A DNA stretch of 64,000 nt from Symsagittifera roscoffensis (taxonomy: Eukaryota > Xenacoelomorpha > Acoela > Convolutidae). The notes under the pieces were generated by a model, which was given only the letters and a program-made list of their open reading frames with translations, was not told where the DNA came from and ran no database searches. Position 1 is the first letter of the stretch. Every line of letters starts with the position of its first letter. This document shows positions 21,245 through 29,235 of the stretch, one piece after another. The stretch is taken from NCBI RefSeq assembly GCF_963678635.1, contig NC_087068.1, positions 44,995,013-45,059,012 of the forward strand, read 5' to 3'. A program made the position numbers and the translations under genes.

Positions 21245-21529
21245 ATGTCAGAAGCAACAACAGCAGTAGATGAACCTGACGCAACATTAGTAACAGAGTT
21301 TGTTTATAACGAGACAAACAGTGAAAAAAAATCATGGAAGTTTTGTAACAATGTAACTTTGCCAAGGTCTGAAGTAGTTTTTGTTGCGCAAATGGTAGTA
21401 ATTCTAATTTTACTAACTTTCTGCATTCTCAAACTTTCTTTCACTAAATTAAGTTGCGAAGAAACGTCAGTTTGGTTCTCGATTTTATCAGGCTTGGTTG
21501 GTTACGTACTACCAAACCCAAGAATATGA
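21245..21529 (+). CDS. Small membrane protein preceding the packaging ATPase, 94 aa
   Basis: It has a hydrophilic N-terminal third, one clear transmembrane segment (about residues 45-65, VVFVAQMVVILILLTFCIL) and a second hydrophobic stretch ending in GYVLPNPRI. A short membrane protein with a C-terminal GY-LPNP motif, directly before the FtsK-like ATPase, recurs in Polintons and adintovirus-like elements. It may be a virion membrane or packaging-vertex protein, which is inference. The stop overlaps the ATPase start in ATGA (21526-21529), a tight translational arrangement. A 72-base gap separates it from the preceding gene, so it may have its own promoter. Confidence 0.72.
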   Translation: MSEATTAVDEPDATLVTEFVYNETNSEKKSWKFCNNVTLPRSEVVFVAQMVVILILLTFCILKLSFTKLSCEETSVWFSILSGLVGYVLPNPRI

Positions 21530-22227
21530 ATAAAGTGATTGATACTTCGACAAGAATTTTTATGGCGATAGTGGGACCTTCAGGATCCGGGAAAACTGAG
21601 TTAATTTTGAAACTTCTGATGGGAAATACTTTTTACCCTAAATTTGGAACCGTTCTATATCTTTACAAAGAGATGCAACCTGCATTCTCAGAAAAAGTGT
21701 CTTCTCGCGAAGTGAATATGGAGTTCATGAAATTCGACGGATTCGAATCTGTGAGAAAATTAGAAAATGTTCTTCTAGTTTTCGATGATTCATGTGAAGA
21801 CATCTATAATGACAAGGAATTTGTTAGGTTAGCGACAGCGGGTAGACATAGAGGGATAGATGTAATATATGTTAAGCATAACTTGTTTCAACAAAGTCGA
21901 TGGTCGCGTACGATTGATTTGAACACTTCACACATCATTCTGTTCAAATCGCCTCGCGACGTTCAGCAACTAGATCTATTAGGAAGACAATTGAATGTAT
22001 CAAAATTTTTGAGAAACTGTTACGAATTAGCTACCAGAGACTCTTTTGGACATCTTCTAATCGACTTGGACCCCCGTACATCAGATTGTTTGAGATATTG
22101 TTCAAATATCACACCACCTGGGCCAACAGTTTTTTATTTACCCTTATCTGAAGCAGAAACTACTCCAATCACAAATGAAAAAGAAAAACTTATCTATTCT
22201 GCGGCATATGGTACAACTGAAACCTGA
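21526..22227 (+). CDS. FtsK/A32-type DNA-packaging ATPase, 233 aa
   Basis: A P-loop ATPase expected to pump the element's DNA into capsids. Walker A is GPSGSGKT (residues 17-24) and Walker B is VLLVFDD (about 82-88). Downstream, AGRHRGIDVIYVKHNLFQQ with its conserved Gln and IILFKSPRD are the sensor-like blocks seen in A32/FtsK-like packaging ATPases of Polintons, poxviruses and relatives. ATG 21526 is chosen over the upstream frame opening because it lies next to the first conserved strand and overlaps the previous stop by four bases. The length is normal for the family. It is followed with a 20-base overlap by the small conserved gene at 22208. Confidence 0.92.
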   Translation: MNKVIDTSTRIFMAIVGPSGSGKTELILKLLMGNTFYPKFGTVLYLYKEMQPAFSEKVSSREVNMEFMKFDGFESVRKLENVLLVFDDSCEDIYNDKEFVRLATAGRHRGIDVIYVKHNLFQQSRWSRTIDLNTSHIILFKSPRDVQQLDLLGRQLNVSKFLRNCYELATRDSFGHLLIDLDPRTSDCLRYCSNITPPGPTVFYLPLSEAETTPITNEKEKLIYSAAYGTTET

Positions 22228-22480
22228 CCAGCTAAGAAGATTAATTAGAAAAACTTCAAATCGTGAGATCATAACACTTGTTTGTGAATGTTTGCTCAAT
22301 GTAGTCAATGGAAACGTACCCGTTAAAATCGCAAACATCGAACGATTCGAGACAGCATACAAATACTTATTAACTCCAAAAACCAGTGTTGTCAAAAAAC
22401 GTGCGATTATTTTGAGTAAAGAAGGCTTCCATTTAGTTCGACAAATACTTTATTTTTGTTACAAGTACCTCACAACTTAA
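22208..22480 (+). CDS. Conserved small basic Polinton protein, 90 aa
   Basis: From Met 22208 the protein starts MVQLKPDQLRRLIRKTSNRE. An in-frame ATG at 22175 would add 11 residues and deepen the overlap with the ATPase. The order LRRL-RKTSNREI, CECLLNVVNGNVPV, then VVKKRAII-S-EGF follows a pattern I recall from many Polinton and adintovirus-like elements: a helical basic domain, an LNVLKGNVPL-like turn, a KKR basic patch and a hydrophobic C-terminus. Its function is unknown. A DNA-binding or virion-core role has been suggested for such proteins, but that is not shown here. The stop TAATG is shared with the start of the next gene. Confidence 0.75.
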   Translation: MVQLKPDQLRRLIRKTSNREIITLVCECLLNVVNGNVPVKIANIERFETAYKYLLTPKTSVVKKRAIILSKEGFHLVRQILYFCYKYLTT

Positions 22481-23340
22481 TGATGACTGCTGAAGAATTC
22501 ATTCTAATTCCGAAACATTTATATGTTAAAGAGCAGCCACATGCTGCACGTGTTCTTCATGATAATAATATTAAACATAAAAATGCTCAACTGTCCTATC
22601 TTAACCGGCTTAGACCCCAATTACCTCCACAAACTAGTAAGACTACTGCAACGAAGGAAACATTTACGGATAATGTTGAGCCCCAACAAGAACAGCTTAA
22701 ACTGTTAACGGACGATGAAGAAGTACCGGTCGAACGTGTTAAAGACGAAAAACTAGAAGAGAAACACAATAGACAGACCGAAAGCATTTTAGGACAGTTA
22801 CAAGTTTTAGAAGACAAAAAATTTGTTAGAGCAAAAACCGTACTTGAAATTATAGAAAATTCAGAAAGAGTAACCATAAACCATGACAATGAGGTGATAT
22901 ATGTAGATAAAGTACCAACAGGACTTAAAGCTACAATATTTTTATACGACATACAACAACCAACGAAAAAACTACACAATCCGGCGTTCATTAACATTTT
23001 AACTGCTCTCAACTTGAATGAAAACCTGGTAATAAATCGAAATGCCAAACACGCGGTTCAGTCAGCGTCTTTTAACGCTCAAGAGAAACGAGAACCCGGA
23101 CCCTCAAGAACCCGCTCAACATCGCCCACTTGGCAGGAAAAAAGTAGTGCAAACCTTAAGAGAAGTAAAAAACACAAACGAAAAAGTCTCAGCGGTAATA
23201 GAAAAACCCAAAACCAAAAACGTGAAAAAGAGTCAGAAGAAGGCTCTGACTCATACGGAACGCCCCATAACGATTCAGATTCTCCAACGTCAGAAAAGAC
23301 GAAGGCGCAAACAAAACAATGGGAAAATTACCAAGATTGA
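22480..23340 (+). CDS. Polinton accessory protein with acidic and basic disordered arms, 286 aa
   Basis: ATG 22480 overlaps the previous TAA. The start MMTAEEFILIPKHLY resembles the ILIPYERY-type N-terminus of a protein common in Polintons next to the integrase. Roughly residues 105-200 (ILGQLQVLEDKKFVRAKTV through LNENLVINRNAK) form the likely folded domain, with a short strand motif ending VINRNAK. It is preceded by a Glu-rich coiled region and followed by a Lys/Arg- then Ser/Glu-rich tail. Its function is unknown. The last 299 bases are also the first 299 bases of the integrase frame, so either the tail or the integrase N-terminus is used in two frames, or a spliced mRNA separates them. 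Confidence 0.7.
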   Translation: MMTAEEFILIPKHLYVKEQPHAARVLHDNNIKHKNAQLSYLNRLRPQLPPQTSKTTATKETFTDNVEPQQEQLKLLTDDEEVPVERVKDEKLEEKHNRQTESILGQLQVLEDKKFVRAKTVLEIIENSERVTINHDNEVIYVDKVPTGLKATIFLYDIQQPTKKLHNPAFINILTALNLNENLVINRNAKHAVQSASFNAQEKREPGPSRTRSTSPTWQEKSSANLKRSKKHKRKSLSGNRKTQNQKREKESEEGSDSYGTPHNDSDSPTSEKTKAQTKQWENYQD

Positions 23341-24262
23341 AGAAAAATTGTTGAAAACTAAATACAGTGACAAAGGTCCCGCGTTATTTGGTAGTGTGAA
23401 CAACTTGATAAAAGCAAGCAATTTGTCGCGAAAGAAAGTTAAACATTTCCTTCATACTGAACCTGCTTACACAAAATATCGAACTGTGATCCGAAAAACG
23501 CCGCGACTCAAGGTCATAGTTTACGATATCGACGAAATCTGGTCATTAGATCTGGCCTTTGTTGATAAACTTGCCCAGTACAACCATGATGTTAAGTATC
23601 TGCTTGTTGCAGTTGACTGCATGTCCCGCTATCTCAGAGTGCAACCCTTGAAATCAAAGTATGCTACTACAACAGCAGAAGCGTTCAAACTAATGATAAC
23701 GACAAAACAACCGGAAAAAGTATGGGTGGACAAGGGCACAGAGTTTAAAGGGTCCTTCGAAGCATTATGTAAAAAGAAAGGCATAAACACATATAGCACA
23801 GAGAGCGAGAAAAAGTCCGCATTCGCTGAGAGAAATATCCGTTCCTTGAAAAATCTTATTTATAAGTACTTGGAGGATAAATGGACTTACTCATACATTG
23901 ACAAATTGCAAGATTTTGTCAATGCAATTAATTCGAGAACAAATCGTGTCACAAATCTTGCACCAAATAAAGTAACTAAAAAAGATGTTCCTCGCCTGAT
24001 TTCATTAAGAGCAGAACAGTCTTTGAAGTTAGTTCGACGTCCAAAGCTTTATGTTGGTGATTATGTTAGACTTGCCAAAGTAGACATACGTTTTCGCAAG
24101 GGTTACAAACAATCGTTCACCGATGAAGTGTTTGAAGTTTTTGACATACCAACACGAAATCCTCCAACATACAATTTGATTGATTCTAACAGAGAACCGA
24201 TTGAGGGAAAATTTTACGAGTCTGAACTGATTCGCGTTCTGGAGAAGGACAATCATGACTGA
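23042..24262 (+). CDS. Retroviral-type (DDE) integrase of the Polinton
   Basis: It integrates the element's DNA at 6-bp staggered sites. The catalytic residues are visible: Asp170 (IWSLDLAF), Asp230 (VWVDKGTEF) and Glu263 (SAFAERNIRSLK). An N-terminal helical/zinc-like region is recognisable from about residue 105 (ALFGSVNNLIKASNLSRKKV...). The C-terminal 70 residues (LYVGDYVRLAK ... GKFYESELIRV) form the SH3-like DNA-binding domain. The first ~100 residues are very basic and low-complexity and overlap the preceding gene in another frame. No other Met lies before the catalytic core, so translation must begin at 23042 or on a spliced message. The stop overlaps the next start by eight bases. 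Confidence 0.92.
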   Translation: MPNTRFSQRLLTLKRNENPDPQEPAQHRPLGRKKVVQTLREVKNTNEKVSAVIEKPKTKNVKKSQKKALTHTERPITIQILQRQKRRRRKQNNGKITKIEEKLLKTKYSDKGPALFGSVNNLIKASNLSRKKVKHFLHTEPAYTKYRTVIRKTPRLKVIVYDIDEIWSLDLAFVDKLAQYNHDVKYLLVAVDCMSRYLRVQPLKSKYATTTAEAFKLMITTKQPEKVWVDKGTEFKGSFEALCKKKGINTYSTESEKKSAFAERNIRSLKNLIYKYLEDKWTYSYIDKLQDFVNAINSRTNRVTNLAPNKVTKKDVPRLISLRAEQSLKLVRRPKLYVGDYVRLAKVDIRFRKGYKQSFTDEVFEVFDIPTRNPPTYNLIDSNREPIEGKFYESELIRVLEKDNHD

Positions 24263-25148
24263 GGGCACTTCCGACAGTCTTTTCACCCATAATGTTCCCC
24301 CTTCCTTCACAATTACCCTAGTTTCATCTGCATCAATGAACGTTTTTAAGGATAACACTCTGGCCAACTTCAAAAATCTCCTGAGTGAAGAAATAAATTT
24401 GCAAGGTGAATGGAGAGTAGCAGTTACAGAAATTACCTTCCCTACTCAGATAAACAACGTAACTGACAACAACATTGTGTACTACAAAAAAGATCGGGTT
24501 ATAGCAAGCATGAAAGTTGAGAAAGACAAGATCTCCAGACCTTACCTTGGAGAAACAGCAAAATTAACAAAAGGAGAATATACGAGCATTGATCAAATAC
24601 TGGACGAGATTCGTCGAAAGACAGAATTAGAGAAATTGGATTACGTAATAGATCCAATAACCAAACATCTTTCCTTATGGCTGCATTATTGGGAAGGTAT
24701 AACTTTTTCAAGCCCGCAAATTCCTAGTCTACTTGGATTCAAAGGCGTCAGAGATGGAACTGGTTATCATATAGGTTACAAACAAGGAAGCACGAAACAT
24801 AGCACATTCTCTACCCAAGATCTTATTGCTGACTATCCCGTTGATGTATGCGCTGGTACTCAGCTTATGTTTATTTATCTGGACATAATTCATTATCAAA
24901 TAGTCGGAGACACAAAAGCACCCCTTTTACGAGTCATTGATACAAATCGTCGAGTGAAAAACGGTTACGCATGTACAATTGAACCGAATCATCGTAAAGT
25001 GTTTAGTAATTTGGATTTTAAAAAACTTTTGGTCAATAATATTTCCAATATTTCTGTGAACTTGCGCACAGAAACTGGAGGACTTGTTCCTTTCGCTGGA
25101 GGGGGAAAAGTTGTTCTGACTTTGAAATTTCAAAAGTTTAGCAATTGA
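24255..25148 (+). CDS. Penton-like minor capsid protein (single jelly roll), 297 aa
   Basis: The N-terminal half reads like the Polinton minor capsid protein: PPSFTITLVSSASMNVF, NTLANFKNLLSEEINLQGEW, then VAVTEITFP, the typical ASM--F--N---F---L---I-L-G-WEVGL-EI-YP arrangement. These proteins form the capsid vertices. The remainder is beta-rich with a Tyr/Gly-rich middle and ends in KVVLTLKFQKF, a final strand. The gene sits between the integrase (8-base overlap) and the small basic gene (overlap at 25145-25148), the normal order for capsid genes here. No breaks were seen. Confidence 0.88.
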   Translation: MTEGTSDSLFTHNVPPSFTITLVSSASMNVFKDNTLANFKNLLSEEINLQGEWRVAVTEITFPTQINNVTDNNIVYYKKDRVIASMKVEKDKISRPYLGETAKLTKGEYTSIDQILDEIRRKTELEKLDYVIDPITKHLSLWLHYWEGITFSSPQIPSLLGFKGVRDGTGYHIGYKQGSTKHSTFSTQDLIADYPVDVCAGTQLMFIYLDIIHYQIVGDTKAPLLRVIDTNRRVKNGYACTIEPNHRKVFSNLDFKKLLVNNISNISVNLRTETGGLVPFAGGGKVVLTLKFQKFSN

Positions 25149-25562
25149 TCAAAATGGATTCATATTACCACAACCAAGCAAACCTACCACATTTCTCGGG
25201 GCATTATAGACAACGAGGCAGTGGCTTCGGTGCATTAGCCTTGGGAATAGGAAGAGTCGCACTTCCACTGGCTCGAAAATTTGTGATACCCGCGGCTAAA
25301 AAAAATCGGAAAAGAACTACTTCTTCAGGCAGCTCCAGAACTGATAGAAGTTGCAACAAAAAGAAAAAGTCCTAAGCAGGCACTCAAAAGCACCGTTAGA
25401 AAAACAATCAAAAAGCAAGTAGGAGGAGGAAGTAGATCTCGGAAAAGTCATCCGAAAAGAACGACGGCGTTTAAACGAAAAACGAGACGCGTCATTCCCA
25501 GAAAACGAACTGCACAGAGAAGTCGCTCCGATTTCTTTACAAGGGTTAAAAATGATTTCTAA
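25145..25562 (+). pseudogene. Small basic virion protein gene (pVI/pX-like), broken by a +1 frameshift at an A8 run
   Basis: The first frame (25145, or ATG 25154) opens with a Tyr/His/Gln-rich start, then a Gly-rich amphipathic segment GSGFGALALGIGRVALPLAR, the kind of start seen in the small capsid-associated protein between penton and hexon genes of Polintons. In-frame reading stops at 25375. From 25305 another frame stays open to TAA 25560-25562 and encodes a helical then Lys/Arg-rich tail that fits the family far better. The switch falls in A8 at 25298-25305. Removing one A would fuse the two parts, so this is an indel, an assembly error or a programmed slip. The second frame ends 11 bases inside the hexon gene, matching the tight overlaps elsewhere. 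Confidence 0.72.
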
Positions 25563-26868
25563 TTTAATCCCGAGTGAAGCAACTCACAGCTCCTTGGACT
25601 TATTTGAGAAACCGCCTTTGCTTGTCACTTTTGAAAATGCATTCACCCAAAAAATTGGACCTTCCTACTCCCCTGATGGTCCTATGCTAGAGTTTGAAGT
25701 ACTCGGCGACAGAAATAATTTCATCGATCTTCAACGTACTCGTTTGGAAATAGTTGCACGAATTGTTCGAAGCAATGGAAACGTGCTTCGAACACATGCT
25801 ACAGAGGCGGCAAACAGAGATACGCCGTATTTTGTTAACAATCCTTTATCTTCATTATTTTCTGAGTGTACACTGTCTCTGAATGGTGAAAAAATATCAA
25901 CTACCAATGCTAATTTTGCCCATAAAAGCTTTATTGAGACCGAGTTTTCATACGGTAATGATGCCAAGAAAACATGGTTGGCTTGTCAAGGTTATTATTA
26001 TGAAGAAAATCCATCAGCCATTGACGGTGCTGGAAGGAGAGCTGATGATGTTACGGAGCGTAAAGGTCTCGTTGCGGCCTCGAGCGAGCTGAAGCTATTT
26101 GGTAAAATTGCTTGCGATTTTTTGTCGTGTGACAAGCATCTACTTAGCGGTGTGACAATAAGATTGTCTCTTAGACGTTCTCCTAATGATTTTGTTGTCA
26201 TATCTGAAGATGCAGCTAAACACTACAAGGTCCAAATAATCGAAGCTAACCTCTATGTCAGAAAGATGACTGTGACTGACTATGTTCTCTCATCAATAGA
26301 AAAAACTTTGTTGAAGAACCCGGCAATTTACAATTACATCGAAGTAGTACCAAAAACGTTTCTCGCAACTGCAGGAGTACAAAGCTGGCGACAAGAGGAT
26401 GTTTTTGCAAAAGAACCTGTTCGAAGAATGATAGTAGCAATGAGCATAAACGAAGCATATTTGGGTACTAATAGAACAAACCCTTTTCATTACCAGAAAT
26501 TTGGGTTGAATGAGATCATTGTTTACAGAAACGGTCTACCCATTGCCGGAACTCCCATCTCAACATCAGACAATAAAAGAATTTATTACAATACGCTTGA
26601 GGCTCTTGATTTTGTTTTAAACACTAGTCATGGAATCAGTCTCGCTAATTATGATAATCATTATATTATGGCTTTTGATCTCACGTCTACTCAGGAGGCT
26701 TCACACGATTTTATTCATCCTGAATTGACCAATTGCACTATTTCGCTCGAACTCAAGTTTGACGCAGGTCTCGCTAATAACGTCGAGTTATTGTTTATGG
26801 GAGAGCGTGCATCAACAGTTTATGTGCGTTCAGATAGAAAAATTACCAAAAACACTCTTATGACCTAA
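25552..26868 (+). CDS. Hexon-like major capsid protein (double jelly roll), 438 aa
   Basis: Main shell protein. The N-terminus carries the hallmark pattern: SSLDLFEKPP, then PDGPMLEFEVLGDRNNFIDLQRTRLEI, and FVNNPLSSLFSECTLSLNGEKIS, all typical of Polinton and adintovirus major capsid proteins. A second beta-rich half contains KHYKVQIIEANLYVRKM and, later, an NPFHYQKFGLNEIIVYRNG block and a C-terminal LELKFDAGL strand. The frame is intact and the length fits the family. It starts within the end of the small basic gene and is followed eight bases later by the protease gene. The protein presumably assembles trimers in the nucleus or cytoplasm, but whether this element forms virions is not known. 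Confidence 0.92.
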   Translation: MISNLIPSEATHSSLDLFEKPPLLVTFENAFTQKIGPSYSPDGPMLEFEVLGDRNNFIDLQRTRLEIVARIVRSNGNVLRTHATEAANRDTPYFVNNPLSSLFSECTLSLNGEKISTTNANFAHKSFIETEFSYGNDAKKTWLACQGYYYEENPSAIDGAGRRADDVTERKGLVAASSELKLFGKIACDFLSCDKHLLSGVTIRLSLRRSPNDFVVISEDAAKHYKVQIIEANLYVRKMTVTDYVLSSIEKTLLKNPAIYNYIEVVPKTFLATAGVQSWRQEDVFAKEPVRRMIVAMSINEAYLGTNRTNPFHYQKFGLNEIIVYRNGLPIAGTPISTSDNKRIYYNTLEALDFVLNTSHGISLANYDNHYIMAFDLTSTQEASHDFIHPELTNCTISLELKFDAGLANNVELLFMGERASTVYVRSDRKITKNTLMT

Positions 26869-26875
26869 GATAGAC

Positions 26876-27313
26876 ATGGATAATCTTCAACTAGTAGAAA
26901 TTATTAACCGTTGTAAACATTTGAAACATCGCTTTAGAGGTGTTTTTCCGGCAGATTTGCCATGCTCTTCAGTACTGAAAAACGATAATACGTTCATGAT
27001 TATGAATGCCTCACCATCGGATCAACCTGGAACCCACTGGTTGCTTTTTGCTCAAGCTGGAGGACAGATATTCTTCGCAGATCCTCTAGGTAAACGATTA
27101 TGTGATTATCCCCTCGTGTACAAGAATATGCGACGAACAATTCACGAGGGAAATCAGCTACTGTTGAAAAAACCAATACAATCAGCTGATTCAGTGTTAT
27201 GCGGACTTTATTGTATTTATGTTGCTCATGTTATAATTACAAACAAATTTCCAATAGGTTTCAAACTTAATGATCATGATTTGATAAGATTTGCCAAACA
27301 TATGTTATTCTAA
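26876..27313 (+). CDS. Adenain-like cysteine protease, 145 aa
   Basis: Maturation protease of the Polinton capsid. The expected catalytic triad is in place: His54 (PGTHWLLF), Asp69 (FFADPLG) and Cys109 (SVLCGLYC). Gln102, seven residues before the Cys, fits the oxyanion-hole Gln of the adenain/Ulp1 clan. The hydrophobic segment after the Cys (YCIYVAHVII) is the usual helix. It is slightly shorter than adenoviral relatives, as is normal for Polintons. The gene is the last of the rightward string, starting eight bases after the capsid gene and ending about 110 bases before the inverted-repeat cassette. Confidence 0.93.
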   Translation: MDNLQLVEIINRCKHLKHRFRGVFPADLPCSSVLKNDNTFMIMNASPSDQPGTHWLLFAQAGGQIFFADPLGKRLCDYPLVYKNMRRTIHEGNQLLLKKPIQSADSVLCGLYCIYVAHVIITNKFPIGFKLNDHDLIRFAKHMLF

Positions 27314-27425
27314 ATTAATTTATTGATGTTTTTGTAAAATTTATAAATTCGTTTTTTTTTTTTTTTCAATTCATTCTTATTAACAACAAAGTTTTTTTCT
27401 GCAAGTTTATGTGAACCGCGAAAAG
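27314..27425 (+). terminator. 3' end region of the rightward gene block
   Basis: AT-rich and non-coding, with a T run at 27352-27366. It probably carries the 3' untranslated region of the protease message. No canonical AATAAA was noticed, so the call is weak. Confidence 0.25.
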
Positions 27426-27529
27426 TTTCATATCAAGTCCTTCGAATTATTAAGGCATGGCCGTTTGGTTTAAGGGGCAATAGCTAACCCGGCGTTGCTC
27501 GTCGCTACGCTCCTCGGGAACGCCTCCCG
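27426..27529 (+). repeat. Cassette inverted repeat, left arm (104 bp)
   Basis: It is the reverse complement of 31008-31111 with only two visible mismatches, both in the outer 30 bases. It is much more GC-rich than its surroundings. The inner part contains a near-palindrome (GGCGTT...AACGCC around a CTCGTCGCTACGCTCC core). Weak similarity continues a few bases outward (GTGAA...GTTTCATATCA). No terminal AG/CT or target duplication was recognised around the pair. Confidence 0.9.
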
Positions 27530-27585
27530 CTTGTGTAGTAACAATTTTTTTTTTTTGGTATACAAGAGCGAAAGAAAACCAATAT

Positions 27586-28212
27586 TTAAAACTTGAATTT
27601 CTTCTCCATGATAAATTTCACAAACAAAGTGTTTGAATCAATTTCCATACAACCATACCCACTTAAAATTATGTCAATTATTTTAGAAAACTCAGCAGCG
27701 TTTTCACCATTCAAAATATTAGTAAAGCGTTCAATTGTTACGTTAGTAATCAGGTCAGTTTGAGTTTGAACAGATTTAGTCTGCGAGCCGAAGCAAACTT
27801 GAGGCAATCGTCTGCGAACTGGAACACCACTAACATCTAAGTTGTTGATAGAGTTATAATTCACAGCTATTTTCAGTTTTTCCATCAGAGGGCCAGACAA
27901 TTCATAGTTGGAGCAACCCAAAATTAAATATTTGAATGTAGAGAGAAGACAAGGAACAACGAAGGCTTTTGAAGTCATCTTGTTAAGTAAATCGGTAGAC
28001 TCTTTCGTAAATTCGACCAGCACATGATAATGTTTTTCGTTGTCAATCGAATGGTTGCAAAAATCTAATTTATTCGAATGGGAGGATACTGCAAAATTTG
28101 CTTTTGAAGCGAAGCCTGAAAAGTTGGGTTCATGATTCAGGATGAAAAATTTGTAATTTTTACGGAATTGTTTGAAATAATCAGGGGATTGCTCATACAT
28201 TGCTTCAACCAT
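27586..28212 (-). CDS. Cassette protein with HUH-like motif, 208 aa
   Basis: Leftward gene just inside the left arm of the cassette. The motif EKHYHVLVEF (His-x-His within a hydrophobic strand, around residues 80-90) has the form of the metal-binding HUH motif of Rep/nickase-type endonucleases. About 35 residues later TFKYLILGCSNYE offers a possible catalytic Tyr. The upstream segment (about 20-60) could supply the other strand of such a fold. The C-terminal third carries KSVQTQTDLI, a TQT motif like those bound by dynein light chain. No helicase domain follows, so this is not a full parvovirus-type Rep. The family is not certain. The protein could equally be an unrelated Polinton-specific gene. 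Confidence 0.6.
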   Translation of the reverse strand: MVEAMYEQSPDYFKQFRKNYKFFILNHEPNFSGFASKANFAVSSHSNKLDFCNHSIDNEKHYHVLVEFTKESTDLLNKMTSKAFVVPCLLSTFKYLILGCSNYELSGPLMEKLKIAVNYNSINNLDVSGVPVRRRLPQVCFGSQTKSVQTQTDLITNVTIERFTNILNGENAAEFSKIIDIILSGYGCMEIDSNTLFVKFIMEKKFKF

Positions 28213-28249
28213 TGCTTTGAAGTTTCAATCGAATAACGAGTTGATAATG

Positions 28250-28609
28250 TTACACAACCCGACAGTTATCATCGTTTTCACTTTCGCATTCCTTTTCAGA
28301 GCATGAAGATTTTTTAGATTTGTTTCGCTTTTTTCTAAGTTTTTCAGTCACGTCGCAGTTTTTTGCTTTCGTCAACCTTTTAATTTTTGTGTAATTGTCC
28401 GCCAAGGACTCGAATTCACCAGTTGACAAAGTTATTCCTTGTCGATACTTAAAAGTTCCCTCTTCGTCTTTTTTGTACAATTTGATAGTTATGTAAGTAC
28501 CGGTCTGTGCGAATGTTTTTGCACCGACTCTAACTAAACGTTTATCATTCGAAGATATATCCCTAAAATCATCGAAATAGTCTACATCCGTGTCAAGAGA
28601 AGCGTACAT
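28250..28609 (-). CDS. PC4-like ssDNA-binding protein (second of two), 119 aa
   Basis: Residues about 25-80 look like a PC4/Sub1 transcriptional coactivator domain: LVRVGAKTFAQTGTYITIKLYKK, a turn with charged residues, then FKYRQGITLSTGEFESLADNY. The QGITLSTGEF-SL element matches the family's KGI-L---W--L signature closely. The C-terminal 40 residues are Lys/Ser-rich and then acidic, likely disordered with a nuclear-localisation function. Such proteins bind single-stranded DNA or promoter DNA. Protein-primed replication makes long single strands, so a replication role is plausible but inferred. It lies upstream of the HUH-like gene on the same strand (37-base gap), probably in one transcript. 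Confidence 0.72.
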   Translation of the reverse strand: MYASLDTDVDYFDDFRDISSNDKRLVRVGAKTFAQTGTYITIKLYKKDEEGTFKYRQGITLSTGEFESLADNYTKIKRLTKAKNCDVTEKLRKKRNKSKKSSCSEKECESENDDNCRVV

Positions 28610-29235
28610 TATAAATGAATAACAACCAACTGGTTTTTAGTGTGGAACGTTGAAGAATGACTGATCACAGTATACGAGACAGATCATGCGCTCCCAAAGT
28701 AAAAATTTAGGTGATAAAGTTTACGAGCGCCCTAAGCCATATTGATAAGACTTAATCACCAAGGATATAATTTCTTTAACGATAAACCTCTTTTTATATG
28801 GGTATTTAGTTACTTTTTCCCCCGGCTATTGTCTAAAAATCTTCTAGTGTTATTTATTGTGACGGTTATTTTAATGACTGTTATGAATCATGGTAATGAA
28901 TTTCTAACAGCATAACAATGAATGTCTGGCAAACTATCATGAAAACTTGATTTTGAGTGCTTTCGCCCGTAACCACTATAATAAAGCTGTCACATAAATC
29001 TAAAAAATCGGGTTTTCACATTCATTCCTAACATGACCTCAGGCGTCATGCTTAAAAGAATGAATAAAATTTGATAGCCTCGCCTAAAAAGTTATTAGCT
29101 TTGACCTAATTGAACTATGCCACCCCTTTCCTGATCTCATTTTCATTAATAAACTTTTCATACTTTTCATTCTCTCAATTTCATTTCGGTAGTTCAGTCA
29201 TTTCATTTTAACAAAACTTTAAACCTCTTCAAGTC
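28610..29235. promoter_or_regulatory. Divergent intergenic region of the cassette
   Basis: 626 bases lie between the leftward PC4-like gene and the rightward gene at 29236. With no open frame of note and divergent genes on both sides, it should hold promoters for both. Features seen: AATAAA-like words, and ATAAATGAATAACAAC directly upstream of the leftward start. TATA candidates are not distinctive. Confidence 0.4.

Noticed and set aside
22596-23048. 150-residue minus-strand open frame
   Set aside because: Antisense shadow of the accessory protein gene; Ser/Leu/Val-rich by complementarity, no features.
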